From IMG/VR virus record IMGVR_UViG_3300024433_000024, positions 1-35,756 of that record: a stretch of DNA of 35,756 nucleotides. One strand, 5' to 3'. The stretch comes from a virus. The position numbers and the translations under genes were made by a program. Positions 13,848-22,126 of the stretch are shown here, one piece after another. The notes beneath the pieces were generated by a model, which was given only the letters and a program-made list of their open reading frames with translations, searched no databases and was not told the DNA's origin. Every line of letters begins with the position of its first letter. Positions within the stretch are counted from its first letter, which is position 1.

Positions 13848-15501
13848 GTGCTGCCTCCTCTAGTGTCTCTATGCGTTCCGCCAACTGGACGATAGCGCGA
13901 ACGTTTACGGATATTTGTCCAGAGAGGGAGCGGCCCGGAATCAGTTCCTTTCTCCGTTCATAGTTGTCCCTCTCCTTTTCAGTCGGCGTCCACCCAACGG
14001 GCATCGCTTCGCGAGTCTTCTTGTCGTACCAGCGGCGATAAGGGACTTGCCTGGCTACACCCTCGATCAAAGAAGCGTGATCGATCTTGCTCCAATCTTG
14101 CCCCGGCTCGATAGATGCCGGATCGTCACGGATAGCTTTCAATGCACTGACGGCATCACCGCGAAAGTGCAATGACCGGTCGATTAGTTGATCGGCACTA
14201 ATGTCCCCCTCGAAGTAATTCATCACACCCGCGCCGCCGTCCTGGTAAATGCCATAGTGGTTACCAGTTCGCACGTCTATTAGGGTATTGATCACAGAAC
14301 CGGAGACAGTACCAGCGTCGACGTCAACTTGGACGACCAGTCCAACTGCGTCCCCGCTGATCGTTCCCCCGTCCATATCCAGGAATACCATTAGAGCTAT
14401 TCCATCGTCCGTCACCGTGCCACCGTTCATATCCAGCATGAAGTAGCAACCGAAAGCATCATTGTTGACCGTGCCCTGGGTCATGTAGACACGACCATAC
14501 AAGCCAGCTAGATCGTTCACTGTTCCACCAGATTGGTTAAGATTGGCAGCCGCAAATACAGAATACAGGTTGAACGCTCCCGTTCCCCCAGTCTTTTCCA
14601 CGTAGCTGTAGAAATTGTAATAGCCTGCGCTTATAGTAGCACCGGTATTGGATATTTGAACTAACGGCGCAGTGCCCGCCCCACCTCGCCCAAGTCCCAG
14701 ATGACCATCACTCGCCCTCACCACTATGACGTTGTTACCAGCGTTGTCTTCCGCACGGAAGTCTATGTCCGCCCCATCCTGGTTGACGACCACTTCGCGT
14801 TGGTCGTTTGTAGTGACAAACGTCAAGTAATCGTCGTTGCCCCCTATATCTCGTATGACCAGTGCGGCCCCTACGTTATCCATCAAGATCAAGTTCCCTG
14901 CTGAATCGATGGTGAGAAATTTGGTGAGTGTACTGTCGTACAACGATATTCCAGAGTTACCACCGGCACCACACATCTCGATGATCAACTCTGACTTGCC
15001 TGCTACTGCGTCGTCGTCCAGATAGATGCTGAACGTGTCATCGTTCGTGCCGCCAATGACCTTGAGGGCAGGTGAATCGCCAGCCCCATCGTCCAATTGC
15101 AAATCTTTGAGGACGCTGATATTGCCCGCTGTGTCCACGTCCACCGCCTGTGGGTCGCCGTCGCTGGCCCACAGTTCGGAGATTTTGCCGATCTCAGCGC
15201 GCAAGCTGGGCACGTGAGACCCACCGCTGTCCTCGGCAAATCCAGCCAGGATCCAACTGTTGCGCTGTCCGTCGGTCAGTCTCTTGACCCACACGTAATC
15301 GTTGACGGCTATCTCGTATACCGTCGCCGCGCCCGCCGCTTCGACGTAGACCGTCTCGCCCGTGCTTTCGATCTCGCACTTGATGCCCACCGTCGCCCGA
15401 TTGGTGACCGAGGTCACCTTAGCCCGGAACAAACGGCTCTTCTCAAATGCCGTCTGGCCCATCTTGGCAGCCATCAAACTACCAAATTCGTTTCCTCTCA
15501 T
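13831..15501 (-). CDS. Tail fibre / receptor-binding protein
   Basis: 556 residues. The start ATG at 15501 overlaps the upstream stop (ATGA). An N-terminal domain (1-90) of OB-like beta structure probably attaches to the tail tip. A long Gly/Asp/Asn-rich beta region follows, with degenerate repeats (about 320-425: S-G-G-T-V-N-D, T-Q-G-T-V-N-N-D, N-G-G-T-V-T-D-D, D-G-G-T-I-S-G-D, D-A-G-T-V-S-G-S, spaced about 19-21 residues), suggesting a trimeric beta-helix. The C-terminal 100 residues (HFRGDAVSALKAIRDDP... to SVNVRAIVQLAERIETLEEA) end in a coiled coil like the tail-spike chaperone/trimerisation regions. This is the most likely host-range determinant. Confidence 0.75.
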   Translation of the reverse strand: MRGNEFGSLMAAKMGQTAFEKSRLFRAKVTSVTNRATVGIKCEIESTGETVYVEAAGAATVYEIAVNDYVWVKRLTDGQRNSWILAGFAEDSGGSHVPSLRAEIGKISELWASDGDPQAVDVDTAGNISVLKDLQLDDGAGDSPALKVIGGTNDDTFSIYLDDDAVAGKSELIIEMCGAGGNSGISLYDSTLTKFLTIDSAGNLILMDNVGAALVIRDIGGNDDYLTFVTTNDQREVVVNQDGADIDFRAEDNAGNNVIVVRASDGHLGLGRGGAGTAPLVQISNTGATISAGYYNFYSYVEKTGGTGAFNLYSVFAAANLNQSGGTVNDLAGLYGRVYMTQGTVNNDAFGCYFMLDMNGGTVTDDGIALMVFLDMDGGTISGDAVGLVVQVDVDAGTVSGSVINTLIDVRTGNHYGIYQDGGAGVMNYFEGDISADQLIDRSLHFRGDAVSALKAIRDDPASIEPGQDWSKIDHASLIEGVARQVPYRRWYDKKTREAMPVGWTPTEKERDNYERRKELIPGRSLSGQISVNVRAIVQLAERIETLEEAALGHLN

Positions 15502-16997
15502 GAGCTATTCTCCCCGAGGTCGGGCGGATTTTGATTTGCTCGCGTGATGGTATGGAAACTCCCCCGCCAGGTACCCATTCCAGGATCGATTTCGTAATCC
15601 ATTGCGGTTATGTAGGTATCCTCCACGCTGAGAGCAATGCCCGTATTGGTCACTCGATTTGAATCCGGCGTGAACGTCACCGCTATCCAGTTGTACAAGT
15701 CGAGAACCGGCATAGCGAACACACGAAAATCACACTCGGCGGTTGGCTGCAACTTGTACCAATATCGACCTGCCCAGGTTTTTAAGGTGGACGGGGAGTC
15801 ACAGATCAATCCACTCACTTCCTCGATTCGCCCATCCAGTCGATTTACGTCGCTCGGCCAACGTGCCCAGATTTCCTCCAGGTCACTGTTCAACGCCGTG
15901 AACACGACCTGGCCCACGGTAAAATCAGGCGGATTCGGCGGATCGCCTTGTGGATCGCCATAAGTTTGGTGCACCACGGCAATGCTATCAAAGAGTGAAG
16001 TCGTGATCGTAAACTGGGAGCTGACCGTTCCTCCACGCACGTCGGGATCCTGGATGAGATAAAAGTCTCCCTGGCGACTGCAATAGATATTGCAGAAGGT
16101 ACGCTGGGCGACGTCGGCGCACACGTCCCAGATTGGCCCTGGGCTAATTTTCAAATTGGCCGGGCTATTGTCGTCGTTGAAAAAGTGGACGTTGTGCCGA
16201 TGGTTAAACTTGCAGCCGGTGAGAATGTACCACACTGCGTCCATCACCTTAAAGTCAGAGATGACGATCTCCTCGCCGGTGTCCGACTTGGAAAAATAGA
16301 GGTCGCACACTTGCCCGTATCCGAGCATCTTTTCAGGCGAGATCAAAGTAATCTCGAGATACGTCTGTCCTGAATCTTCGTGGACGCGCCGCAACCGGTC
16401 GACGTAGCCGTAGAATACGCCATTCGACCAGCGATAGCCACCGAATGTATCTTCTGAGCCGTTCCAGTACATATCGATCTTGAGCACGATGCCCTTTTGT
16501 CGCTCCAGGCCGGTACAATCGCCGTATGCCCGGATCGTCATCTCCCAGCCGCCAGCGCCGACGTCGGCGTGAAAACCGGTCACCTGACCAACGTTGACCT
16601 CACTAGCACCATAAACGACGTAGGCATAATTAGTTGCGGCACTGCCACTTGTAGTGAGATTGATCGTTGCCGTGCCCGATCCGCTGGCCGGTGCAGTGTA
16701 CGTGCATTGATTCCCATTCGGCGTGATGCTCCCACTACCCGATAACGTCCAGGTGTGACCGGTCGCGGCCGCGCCGCCACGCTGGATCGAAGCGTCGCCG
16801 TACAGCACGATGGACGCAGAGTTATCGATCCAGGAGTGACGGGGAAAAACGTTCACCATATCGAAAAATGTGTACGAGGAATCAGGAGTGAACGAACCGA
16901 TGCTTTCGACGTTGTAGACGGGGAAGGACACAAATCGGCATGCCATACGTTGATGTGCCGATTTTAATTTGTTGACTTGTGCACCGGTAAGAGCCAT
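15498..16997 (-). CDS. Tail-tip/hub protein (large minor tail protein)
   Basis: 499 residues, ATG at 16997. It sits between the small tail-tip gene and the fibre, where siphophages encode the distal-tail and hub (Tal/gpJ-like) proteins. It is mixed beta with an inserted immunoglobulin-like segment (about 80-140: HTWTLSGSGSITPNG to NYAYVVYGASE), which resembles the Ig-like domains often found in tail proteins. The central part (about 190-240, IDMYWNG...DRLRRVHEDSGQTYLEITLISPEKMLGYGQ) and the C-terminal beta region are probably the hub core. No lytic domain or metal-peptidase motif was seen. Confidence 0.6.
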   Translation of the reverse strand: MALTGAQVNKLKSAHQRMACRFVSFPVYNVESIGSFTPDSSYTFFDMVNVFPRHSWIDNSASIVLYGDASIQRGGAAATGHTWTLSGSGSITPNGNQCTYTAPASGSGTATINLTTSGSAATNYAYVVYGASEVNVGQVTGFHADVGAGGWEMTIRAYGDCTGLERQKGIVLKIDMYWNGSEDTFGGYRWSNGVFYGYVDRLRRVHEDSGQTYLEITLISPEKMLGYGQVCDLYFSKSDTGEEIVISDFKVMDAVWYILTGCKFNHRHNVHFFNDDNSPANLKISPGPIWDVCADVAQRTFCNIYCSRQGDFYLIQDPDVRGGTVSSQFTITTSLFDSIAVVHQTYGDPQGDPPNPPDFTVGQVVFTALNSDLEEIWARWPSDVNRLDGRIEEVSGLICDSPSTLKTWAGRYWYKLQPTAECDFRVFAMPVLDLYNWIAVTFTPDSNRVTNTGIALSVEDTYITAMDYEIDPGMGTWRGSFHTITRANQNPPDLGENSS

Positions 16998-17003
16998 TGC
17001 CGT

Positions 17004-17357
17004 TCATCCTACGATGATGATGCGCATGGTGACCTGTTGCACGACCTCACCCTGGTAGACTGCTTGCGGATGTTCGGCGTATGCAGTCACCGAACGCCAG
17101 GACGACCACGAGCCTCCGGAGGCGTGCGGGGGAATGACGAACGTGCCGCTCGAATCCTTGTTCGTATTGTACCGGTCACGGAGATCGATCCAACTCGCCA
17201 GAGTGATGTTATTCCAGGCCAGAGTACCAGCTTCGCGTCCCTGTGCAACCGGTTTGCCGTCCGCCATTTGGCCAACCGTGGATGGGTATTCCGGCGTGTA
17301 GCTGTCCGGGTCTGGCCCTGAGATGAGCGAATTCCAAGCCTTAAAATAACTGCTCAT
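17004..17357 (-). CDS. Small tail protein, probably distal-tail/tip associated
   Basis: 117 residues. The start at 17357 overlaps the stop of the tape measure gene (ATGA). Placement directly after the tape measure gene fits a distal-tail or tip-completion protein. The sequence is beta-rich with many Trp, Tyr and Ser residues (SGGSWSSWRSVTAYAEHP) and ends in a hydrophobic strand (QQVTMRIIIVG). No family was recognised with certainty. Confidence 0.6.
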   Translation of the reverse strand: MSSYFKAWNSLISGPDPDSYTPEYPSTVGQMADGKPVAQGREAGTLAWNNITLASWIDLRDRYNTNKDSSGTFVIPPHASGGSWSSWRSVTAYAEHPQAVYQGEVVQQVTMRIIIVG

Positions 17358-18988
17358 CTCGCCCCCCAGGCCGCCGATGGACGCATGCCCATTCCGGTTA
17401 CCATCTCTGTGTTATTGCGTCCGATCTCCCGGTTCGTGTACGCCTGGATCGCGCCACTGTCGTCCACGGAAACGATGACCTCTACTTGCTGGGAGCCGCC
17501 TATCCCGGCGATCTTGGAGAACCATTCACGACCCATCTCTTCGCCGCCAAACATCTTCCCCAATCCGTGCGCTCCAACAGCGGCAAATTGCTGCAAGTTA
17601 GCCATACCCTTTTCTTGCCCCCACTTGGAGCGGGCAATGGCCTCATATCCGAGACCCCCTACCGCAGCTCCGGCCAGCCCGGCCAACGCCACACCGCCGG
17701 CAGCCAGCCCGCCAGCCCCGGCAGCCGCGCCCGCTACCCCAGTCCCACCGGCGGCCGCCGTTCCTGCCCCTGCCGCTGCCCCACCACCGCCCAGCGCACC
17801 ACCGAGCATCTTGGCTGCCCCGCCGAGTAGTGCCTTGCCACCGCCCAACGGGCCTAACGCCATAGCCCCACCGATGAGCAACTTTTGCGCCCATTCCGGC
17901 ATATTGAGAAACGATTCGATCAAACCTTGGACCGTACCCGCGATATTGCCGATGGACGCGGCGATTTTGTCCAGGCGTTCCGGCGTGAGCCATTCCAGGA
18001 AACTTTTTACGGCGGTCACCAACAAGTCACCGATCTTCTCGGCCAGGGCCACCACTTTGTCCTCGTTTTTGGTCAACCAGTCGATCAACGTGCTCAGTGC
18101 CTCCACTACCTTGTCCAACACGCGCATGCCGACCGTCTCTCGAAAAATATCCCACGCCGCTTTCAGTTTGTCGATAGCGATCTTGGCCGGTGCGGTGGCC
18201 ACGGGGATCATGTCCAACGAATCGAGAGCCTTGTCTACCGCTTCCGCACTTGCCCCTATTTCCTCCAGGCTCTCAGCAGCAGTGCTGGCCTCGCGCCGGA
18301 CGACACTAGTGTACATTCCCAGGCCTTGCTCGCTGACAGAGATCGCCGCCTCTGTAGCAGCGCGGATCTTTTCCTCGGACTTGCCGAGTTGTTCTGCCGC
18401 TGCCTCCATATTCCCGGCCATCATCTCGTTGACGATGCCGATCTGCTCGGCAGCCGTCAAGTCGGGGCGATACCTGGCCACCTTTTTGATGGCCGACAAG
18501 TACGAATCCCACTCTTTGGTGGTCAGCTTTTTGCCTTGCGCGCGAAACGATTCCGCCAGGTTGGTGGCGTTGCCGTACAACTCGGCCAAATTCACGCCGG
18601 TATCTTTGGCCACGCGGCGCATATCGTCCATCATCCTGGATGCCTGCGCTCCCGATCCGGTCAGATTGGCCAGGGCAGCTTCGGTGCTCTCGGCGGCGAG
18701 GGCCGGTTGGATGAACGCCTCGAACAGTCCACGTGCGGCGTTGGCGACGGTGTTCAGTGCCTCTTTGAAAAAGAACAGCTTTTGCGTCAGACCTTCCAAC
18801 GCTTTAGCCCCGCGTTCGCCCATCGCTTTTAACGCCGATCCTGCCCGTTTTGCCACGCCAGGTATCTTTTTGATCGCGCCCGTTGCCTTACTGACAGAAC
18901 GGGCAACCTTGCCGGTCGCCTGGCTCACGCGCTCTTTTGCAGTTAGTTCGATACCCAGTTCTTTATCGGGCACGCTTTGGACCTCCAT
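17354..18988 (-). CDS. Tail tape measure protein
   Basis: 544 residues, ATG at 18988, inside the last codons of the frameshifted chaperone frame. It is helical throughout the first 340 residues with Ala-rich repeats (AAESTEAALANLTG...MDDMRRVAKDTGVNLAEL...), typical of tape measure proteins. A hydrophobic Gly/Ala-rich stretch follows at about 365-445 (GGAMALGPLGGGKALLGG...). No peptidase or lysozyme domain is seen. Tape length predicts a rather short siphophage tail (about 80 nm if roughly 1.5 angstroms per residue applies). It follows the G/GT chaperones as in lambda. Confidence 0.88.
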   Translation of the reverse strand: MEVQSVPDKELGIELTAKERVSQATGKVARSVSKATGAIKKIPGVAKRAGSALKAMGERGAKALEGLTQKLFFFKEALNTVANAARGLFEAFIQPALAAESTEAALANLTGSGAQASRMMDDMRRVAKDTGVNLAELYGNATNLAESFRAQGKKLTTKEWDSYLSAIKKVARYRPDLTAAEQIGIVNEMMAGNMEAAAEQLGKSEEKIRAATEAAISVSEQGLGMYTSVVRREASTAAESLEEIGASAEAVDKALDSLDMIPVATAPAKIAIDKLKAAWDIFRETVGMRVLDKVVEALSTLIDWLTKNEDKVVALAEKIGDLLVTAVKSFLEWLTPERLDKIAASIGNIAGTVQGLIESFLNMPEWAQKLLIGGAMALGPLGGGKALLGGAAKMLGGALGGGGAAAGAGTAAAGGTGVAGAAAGAGGLAAGGVALAGLAGAAVGGLGYEAIARSKWGQEKGMANLQQFAAVGAHGLGKMFGGEEMGREWFSKIAGIGGSQQVEVIVSVDDSGAIQAYTNREIGRNNTEMVTGMGMRPSAAWGAR

Positions 18989-19450
18989 AGTACCAGGCTA
19001 AAAACTGATACCATTGCCGATAGTCAGATTCGATCAAAAATGTCTTCAAGTATCGAGGGTGAGGGATGCCCAACTCGCGACACAACAGAAACCCAAATCC
19101 CTCATCCTCGCTCAAGCTTCCCCCGGCGATCCAGCCTCCGGTTCGATGATGCCAGAGAGTTCGAGAATCCGGTCAGAGATTTTGGAGAGGGGGCCCAGGG
19201 GTTTGGCCATGAGCAGCTTGTATTGCCCTGGCGCAAATTCCGGTTGCACACATCCAGCTTCGACGATCAAGGCCGTCAATTGCACTTCGCGAAGTTCACC
19301 GGTTTTACGATTCATGGCTTGCCGTTTGGCCCGTTCCAATTCTGCCGAGGTGATCGCGCGCACTTTGACCATCCCGCCCCATTCCGGCAACTCGACGTCG
19401 TCTTCCGGCAAGGCTGCCTCGATGATGTTAGAAAGCGTAAGATAATCCAT
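18963..19450 (-). CDS. Tail assembly chaperone GT-type product by -1 frameshift
   Basis: The upstream frame (19450-19112) ends ...S-P-G-E-A. A run of five G (19124-19120 on the minus strand, CCG GGG GAA) lets the ribosome slip back one base and continue as G-G-S-L-S-E-D-E-G-F... for about 52 more codons to a TAA at 18965-18963, with no other stop. The extension (LCRELGIPHPRYLKTFLIE, then YRQWYQFLAWYYGGP) is typical of the T domain of lambda-like GT proteins and of its homologues. It overlaps the tape measure start by 26 bases. The frameshift is inferred from frame openness, T-like sequence and position. Confidence 0.75.
19112..19450 (-). CDS. Tail assembly chaperone (lambda gpG-like)
   Basis: 112 residues, ATG at 19450. 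A small, mainly helical protein with the residues usual in this family (DYLTLSNIIEAALPEDDVELPEWGGMVKVRAITSAELERAK, then LIVEAGCVQPEF). It lies between the tail tube and tape measure genes, the canonical place for G/GT chaperones that load the tape measure protein. Most ribosomes should stop here; a minority extend into the T frame. Confidence 0.8.
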   Translation of the reverse strand: MDYLTLSNIIEAALPEDDVELPEWGGMVKVRAITSAELERAKRQAMNRKTGELREVQLTALIVEAGCVQPEFAPGQYKLLMAKPLGPLSKISDRILELSGIIEPEAGSPGEA

Positions 19451-19494
19451 CGTTCCCGCCTCTCTACGTTCTAAGACGCTCCCAGAGAGCTTCT

Positions 19495-19518
19495 GCGACT
19501 TTTCACGTGAAAAGTCGC
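19495..19518. promoter_or_regulatory. 24-bp perfect palindrome centred on TTTCACGTGAAA
   Basis: The gap 19451-19554 contains a perfect 24-bp dyad (GCGACT on the left, AGTCGC on the right) whose central 12 bp equal the common bacterial parS core TTTCACGTGAAA. No T-tract follows on the minus strand, so a terminator is unlikely. Candidate ParB site, or a hairpin in the mRNA that sets chaperone levels. Confidence 0.6.
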
Positions 19519-19554
19519 CGTATTCCCGCTCAGAAACGTTCTAGGAGAGTATCG

Positions 19555-19944
19555 TCACGAAATATCGGCCAACGCGCCATTACCACCGACGTTGATGGAC
19601 ACGCCATTGAGTGCCGCACCCGAAACGGTCTTGGTAAAATTCAGCACAATTCCTGCGCCGGTGCGTCCTTTGGCATTGTCTTCGTCGGTGTACAGGTATA
19701 GCGTCGCCGCCGCACCCACGGACAACAGCGACAATAGTTCGGTATCGCTTTCGTCCAAATCGACTTCCAGCGTCGCCGTCCAATCGGTGTGGCCGGTGAT
19801 CCGGCCAGTATGATCTTGTCCGAGCGGCTTTTGTGTATATTCGTCCACGCTCTCGTTTAGCGTCCAACTGTTGACGTTACCGATTGCCGTCTTCGAGGTC
19901 GCGCCGAGTTTAACTCTCCCATCTTTTCCAGCTAAAACACTCAT
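19555..19944 (-). CDS. Major tail tube protein
   Basis: 129 residues starting MSVLAGKDGRVKLG. Beta-rich throughout, with the pattern of small siphophage tail tube proteins (NVNSWTLNESVDEYTQKPL, then TDWTATLEVDLDESDTELLSLL, then GAGIVLNFTKTVSGAALNGVSINVGGNG). It lies directly upstream of the chaperones and tape measure gene, the canonical order. It forms the hexameric rings of the tail tube. Assignment is by sequence style and position. Confidence 0.8.
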   Translation of the reverse strand: MSVLAGKDGRVKLGATSKTAIGNVNSWTLNESVDEYTQKPLGQDHTGRITGHTDWTATLEVDLDESDTELLSLLSVGAAATLYLYTDEDNAKGRTGAGIVLNFTKTVSGAALNGVSINVGGNGALADIS

Positions 19945-19945
19945 C

Positions 19946-20626
19946 TTATTTTCTCCTTGGATCTAGCCGTTCTCGATGCTCCACGATCGGAGGGGGCAAC
20001 GGCTCGATGATATGAAAACCACAATTCTTGCCAGACTGACCGCGTTCGACCACACGCAAGTGGTTTACCTGTGCGTCTACCACGGCAAATTTGAATCCCA
20101 ATTGGTGGCAGGCAAACGTGAAAGCGATGTCACTCCCATACTTGGATGGTTCGCCTCCTTGCCAGGTCACAACGCCTGGCTTAACCAGACGATTTTGCAA
20201 CGTAAACCACGGGCGCGGCACACTATCAAAGACGTGCCGCTGAATGAGGATGCAACCTGTACCGCACCAGGTCACACGGCCCGCGCCGTCTCTGGTCACG
20301 GTCGGATACGTCTTGCCGCTGATGTTCTTTGGCAACCCGACTGGGTAATCGACGACGGCAATGTCGGCCGGCGTATAGAGCGCGTCCACCATCTTGACCA
20401 GCGTACCTGGCCCGGGCTGCATGTCCTCCTCTACGAGCCAAATCGCGCTCGCGCAGGTAGCCAACGCTCGTTCAACGAGTTCGTTGAAACAATCGGGAAT
20501 CGGCAAATCGTGTGTGAACAGCCAACCTACCCAATCATCGCCGATAGACCACGACTCTCGCAATACGGCCTCCACGGTTCGGCTGTGAATGAGGCCCCGC
20601 GAGGGCGTCGCCGCTACTACTTTCAT
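19946..20626 (-). CDS. GT-A fold glycosyltransferase (family-2-like)
   Basis: 226 residues. The ATG at 20626 overlaps the methyltransferase stop (ATGA), and a longer upstream frame is rejected. The N-terminus VVAATPSRGLIHSRT is typical of a nucleotide-sugar-binding GT-A fold. The metal-binding DxD-like motif is E-E-D (66-68, IWLVEEDMQPG), and a later W-C-G-T-G-C/YGSDIAFTFACHQLG segment corresponds to the acceptor side. It transfers sugar to an unknown acceptor. Placement inside the tail operon, coupled to a methyltransferase, suggests modification of virion protein, phage DNA or host surface glycans; the sequence does not decide between these. Confidence 0.75.
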   Translation of the reverse strand: MKVVAATPSRGLIHSRTVEAVLRESWSIGDDWVGWLFTHDLPIPDCFNELVERALATCASAIWLVEEDMQPGPGTLVKMVDALYTPADIAVVDYPVGLPKNISGKTYPTVTRDGAGRVTWCGTGCILIQRHVFDSVPRPWFTLQNRLVKPGVVTWQGGEPSKYGSDIAFTFACHQLGFKFAVVDAQVNHLRVVERGQSGKNCGFHIIEPLPPPIVEHRERLDPRRK

Positions 20627-21159
20627 TCTCGAACTCCTAAAACGTACTTGGGCCGAAAGTCTGTCTTTGCCCTGGGCACGATCAACCCATCTGCGGATTG
20701 ACACCAAATGCCACCGTTGCCCATCGTTTCCGCCCGTTTTACGCTGTAAAGATGCCTGTGAAACATGCTGTCATCCAGGATGGGCAACGACCACAACGAC
20801 GTTCCCTCGATACACTCTAGCAAAGCCGTCGGATCTCTCGTATGCTCCAACACCTCGAACAGCACGTACACTTGAGCGTCGGGCAACCACCCTTCGACGT
20901 CCCCGGCCTGGAAACGCAAGTTTTCCGCATGGAAATGTTCCTTGCAAAAACGGATGGTCTCCAGATCGATGTCCACGCCCACGACACTCTGCGCTATCCA
21001 GGAGAGCATATACGAACCATAACCACAGCCACAGCCCAGATCGGCCACCGTCTTGCCCGCTACGAATTGCATCGCCCAGGCGTAACGTTCGACGTGATGG
21101 TGCAAGATGATGCCGCTCTCTGGATTCCAGGGCACGACTCGTTCACCGGTATAGTCCAT
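20623..21159 (-). CDS. Class I SAM-dependent methyltransferase
   Basis: 178 residues from the ATG at 21159, overlapping the upstream stop (TGATG). Motif I is D-L-G-C-G-C-G-Y-G (40-48), the acidic ribose-binding residue is in V-D-I-D (62-65), and a post-core FEVLEHTRDP segment matches UbiE/sugar-methyltransferase-like families. There is no DNA-methylase (D/N/S)PPY motif, so a base methylase is unlikely. Coupling to the following glycosyltransferase suggests that both act on one glycan or small molecule. It is an unusual insertion between tail-completion and tail-tube genes. Confidence 0.8.
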   Translation of the reverse strand: MDYTGERVVPWNPESGIILHHHVERYAWAMQFVAGKTVADLGCGCGYGSYMLSWIAQSVVGVDIDLETIRFCKEHFHAENLRFQAGDVEGWLPDAQVYVLFEVLEHTRDPTALLECIEGTSLWSLPILDDSMFHRHLYSVKRAETMGNGGIWCQSADGLIVPRAKTDFRPKYVLGVRE

Positions 21160-21623
21160 CACATCAATTCCGCCGTAACCAATGTGATCTCGGCGTGGTT
21201 GCAAAGCACGCTGCCAAAGATGCGCATGTCCATCGCCAGGTTGGCCGGTTCACGGTACAGAGTAATGGAACGTTCATTGAGCACTGCGTCACCGTCCAGG
21301 GCCTCCACGACGTCCTCGGCGAGGTCGGCCAGCGTCTTGTCCGTCGTCGCTGAATCATCCAGGCCGAGATAGCCATCGAGCCGCCAGGTGTAGACTCGAA
21401 CGATGTTATTGCCCGTGCGTCCAATGGAGGTCTCGGTTTGCGTGAATCCCTGGAACGTGATCTCCCAACCGCGTATCTGGACGGTGCTATCGATCGTCGT
21501 CTTGAACAAGTCCAAAAAGTCACCCCATGTGCTCGCCCAGCGTTTATAGTCGTGCGTTTTGCCCTTGTCGGTCACGCTATCGAGGACGACCTTGATCCGC
21601 GCTCTGTGTGTCGCGACGCTCAT
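21159..21623 (-). CDS. Tail terminator / tail-completion protein
   Basis: 154 residues, ATG at 21623 overlapping the stop of the HK97-gp10-like gene. Alternating strands and helices (THRARIKVVLDSV, then VQIRGWEITFQGFTQT, then IVRVYTWRLDGYLGLDD, then KTLADLAEDVVEAL) resemble lambda gpU/HK97-type tail terminators, which cap the tail tube and join it to the head. Gene order (connector, gp10-like, terminator) supports it. Similarity is judged by eye only. Confidence 0.6.
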   Translation of the reverse strand: MSVATHRARIKVVLDSVTDKGKTHDYKRWASTWGDFLDLFKTTIDSTVQIRGWEITFQGFTQTETSIGRTGNNIVRVYTWRLDGYLGLDDSATTDKTLADLAEDVVEALDGDAVLNERSITLYREPANLAMDMRIFGSVLCNHAEITLVTAELM

Positions 21624-22126
21624 TTTGCAAGCTCCTGCAGGAATTGGGCCAGTTCATACTCCCAAATCTGGTCGATCTCTTTGCCACCCTTTGCCCGATC
21701 AAACGCCTTTTTGACCATAAAGACGCCCGCTACCGGACTCTTGGCGATAGCCCACGCAACCTGCCGCGCCTCTTTGCCCGATGCGATCCCCTTGCGCACG
21801 ACCCACAGCATGATTGCGTCGATAGCCCGTTTCCCTGGATGTGGTATCGCCTTGCGTCCTAATTCCACCGGCCAACCGTAAGCCAGCGGAGAAACGACTC
21901 GCCCATACAAGTTTGGGACTTGCCCATAGATGTCTTTGGCAAAGCTGGCACGCAGCACACCAAAACTGACCGGCGTCTCGGACGTGATCCATTCCAGCAA
22001 CAAATCGAGGCTACCGTCCATCGCCGCCGTCATTCGTTCGTTCAACAGATCGGGGGCGCCTTCCATTTGCTCGGCAAATCGTTCCCACTCGGACGTGTCC
22101 ACCGAGATGCTAAAATCCTCGCTCAT
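21620..22126 (-). CDS. HK97 gp10-like head-tail protein
   Basis: 168 residues from ATG 22126 (ATGA overlap with the connector gene); a much longer upstream frame covers the connector gene in another frame and is rejected. The N-terminus SISVDTSEWERFAEQMEGAPDLLNERMTAAMDGSLDLLLEWITSETPV and the central LRASFAKDI are characteristic of HK97-gp10-like putative head-tail joining proteins. The C-terminus contains GKEARQVAWAIAKS, common near the end in this family. Confidence 0.75.
   Translation of the reverse strand: MSEDFSISVDTSEWERFAEQMEGAPDLLNERMTAAMDGSLDLLLEWITSETPVSFGVLRASFAKDIYGQVPNLYGRVVSPLAYGWPVELGRKAIPHPGKRAIDAIMLWVVRKGIASGKEARQVAWAIAKSPVAGVFMVKKAFDRAKGGKEIDQIWEYELAQFLQELAK

Noticed and set aside
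13831-15501. Diversity-generating retroelement target at the fibre gene
   Set aside because: No reverse transcriptase gene or template repeat was found anywhere in the window.
17385-19001. A 538-codon open frame on the plus strand
   Set aside because: It lies fully antisense to the tape measure gene; its Ala/Pro/Ser-rich composition follows from the Gly/Ala-rich codons of the real gene, and no ribosome site or operon context supports it.
19495-19518. Rho-independent terminator
   Set aside because: The dyad has no T-tract downstream on either strand and lies between co-transcribed tail genes.
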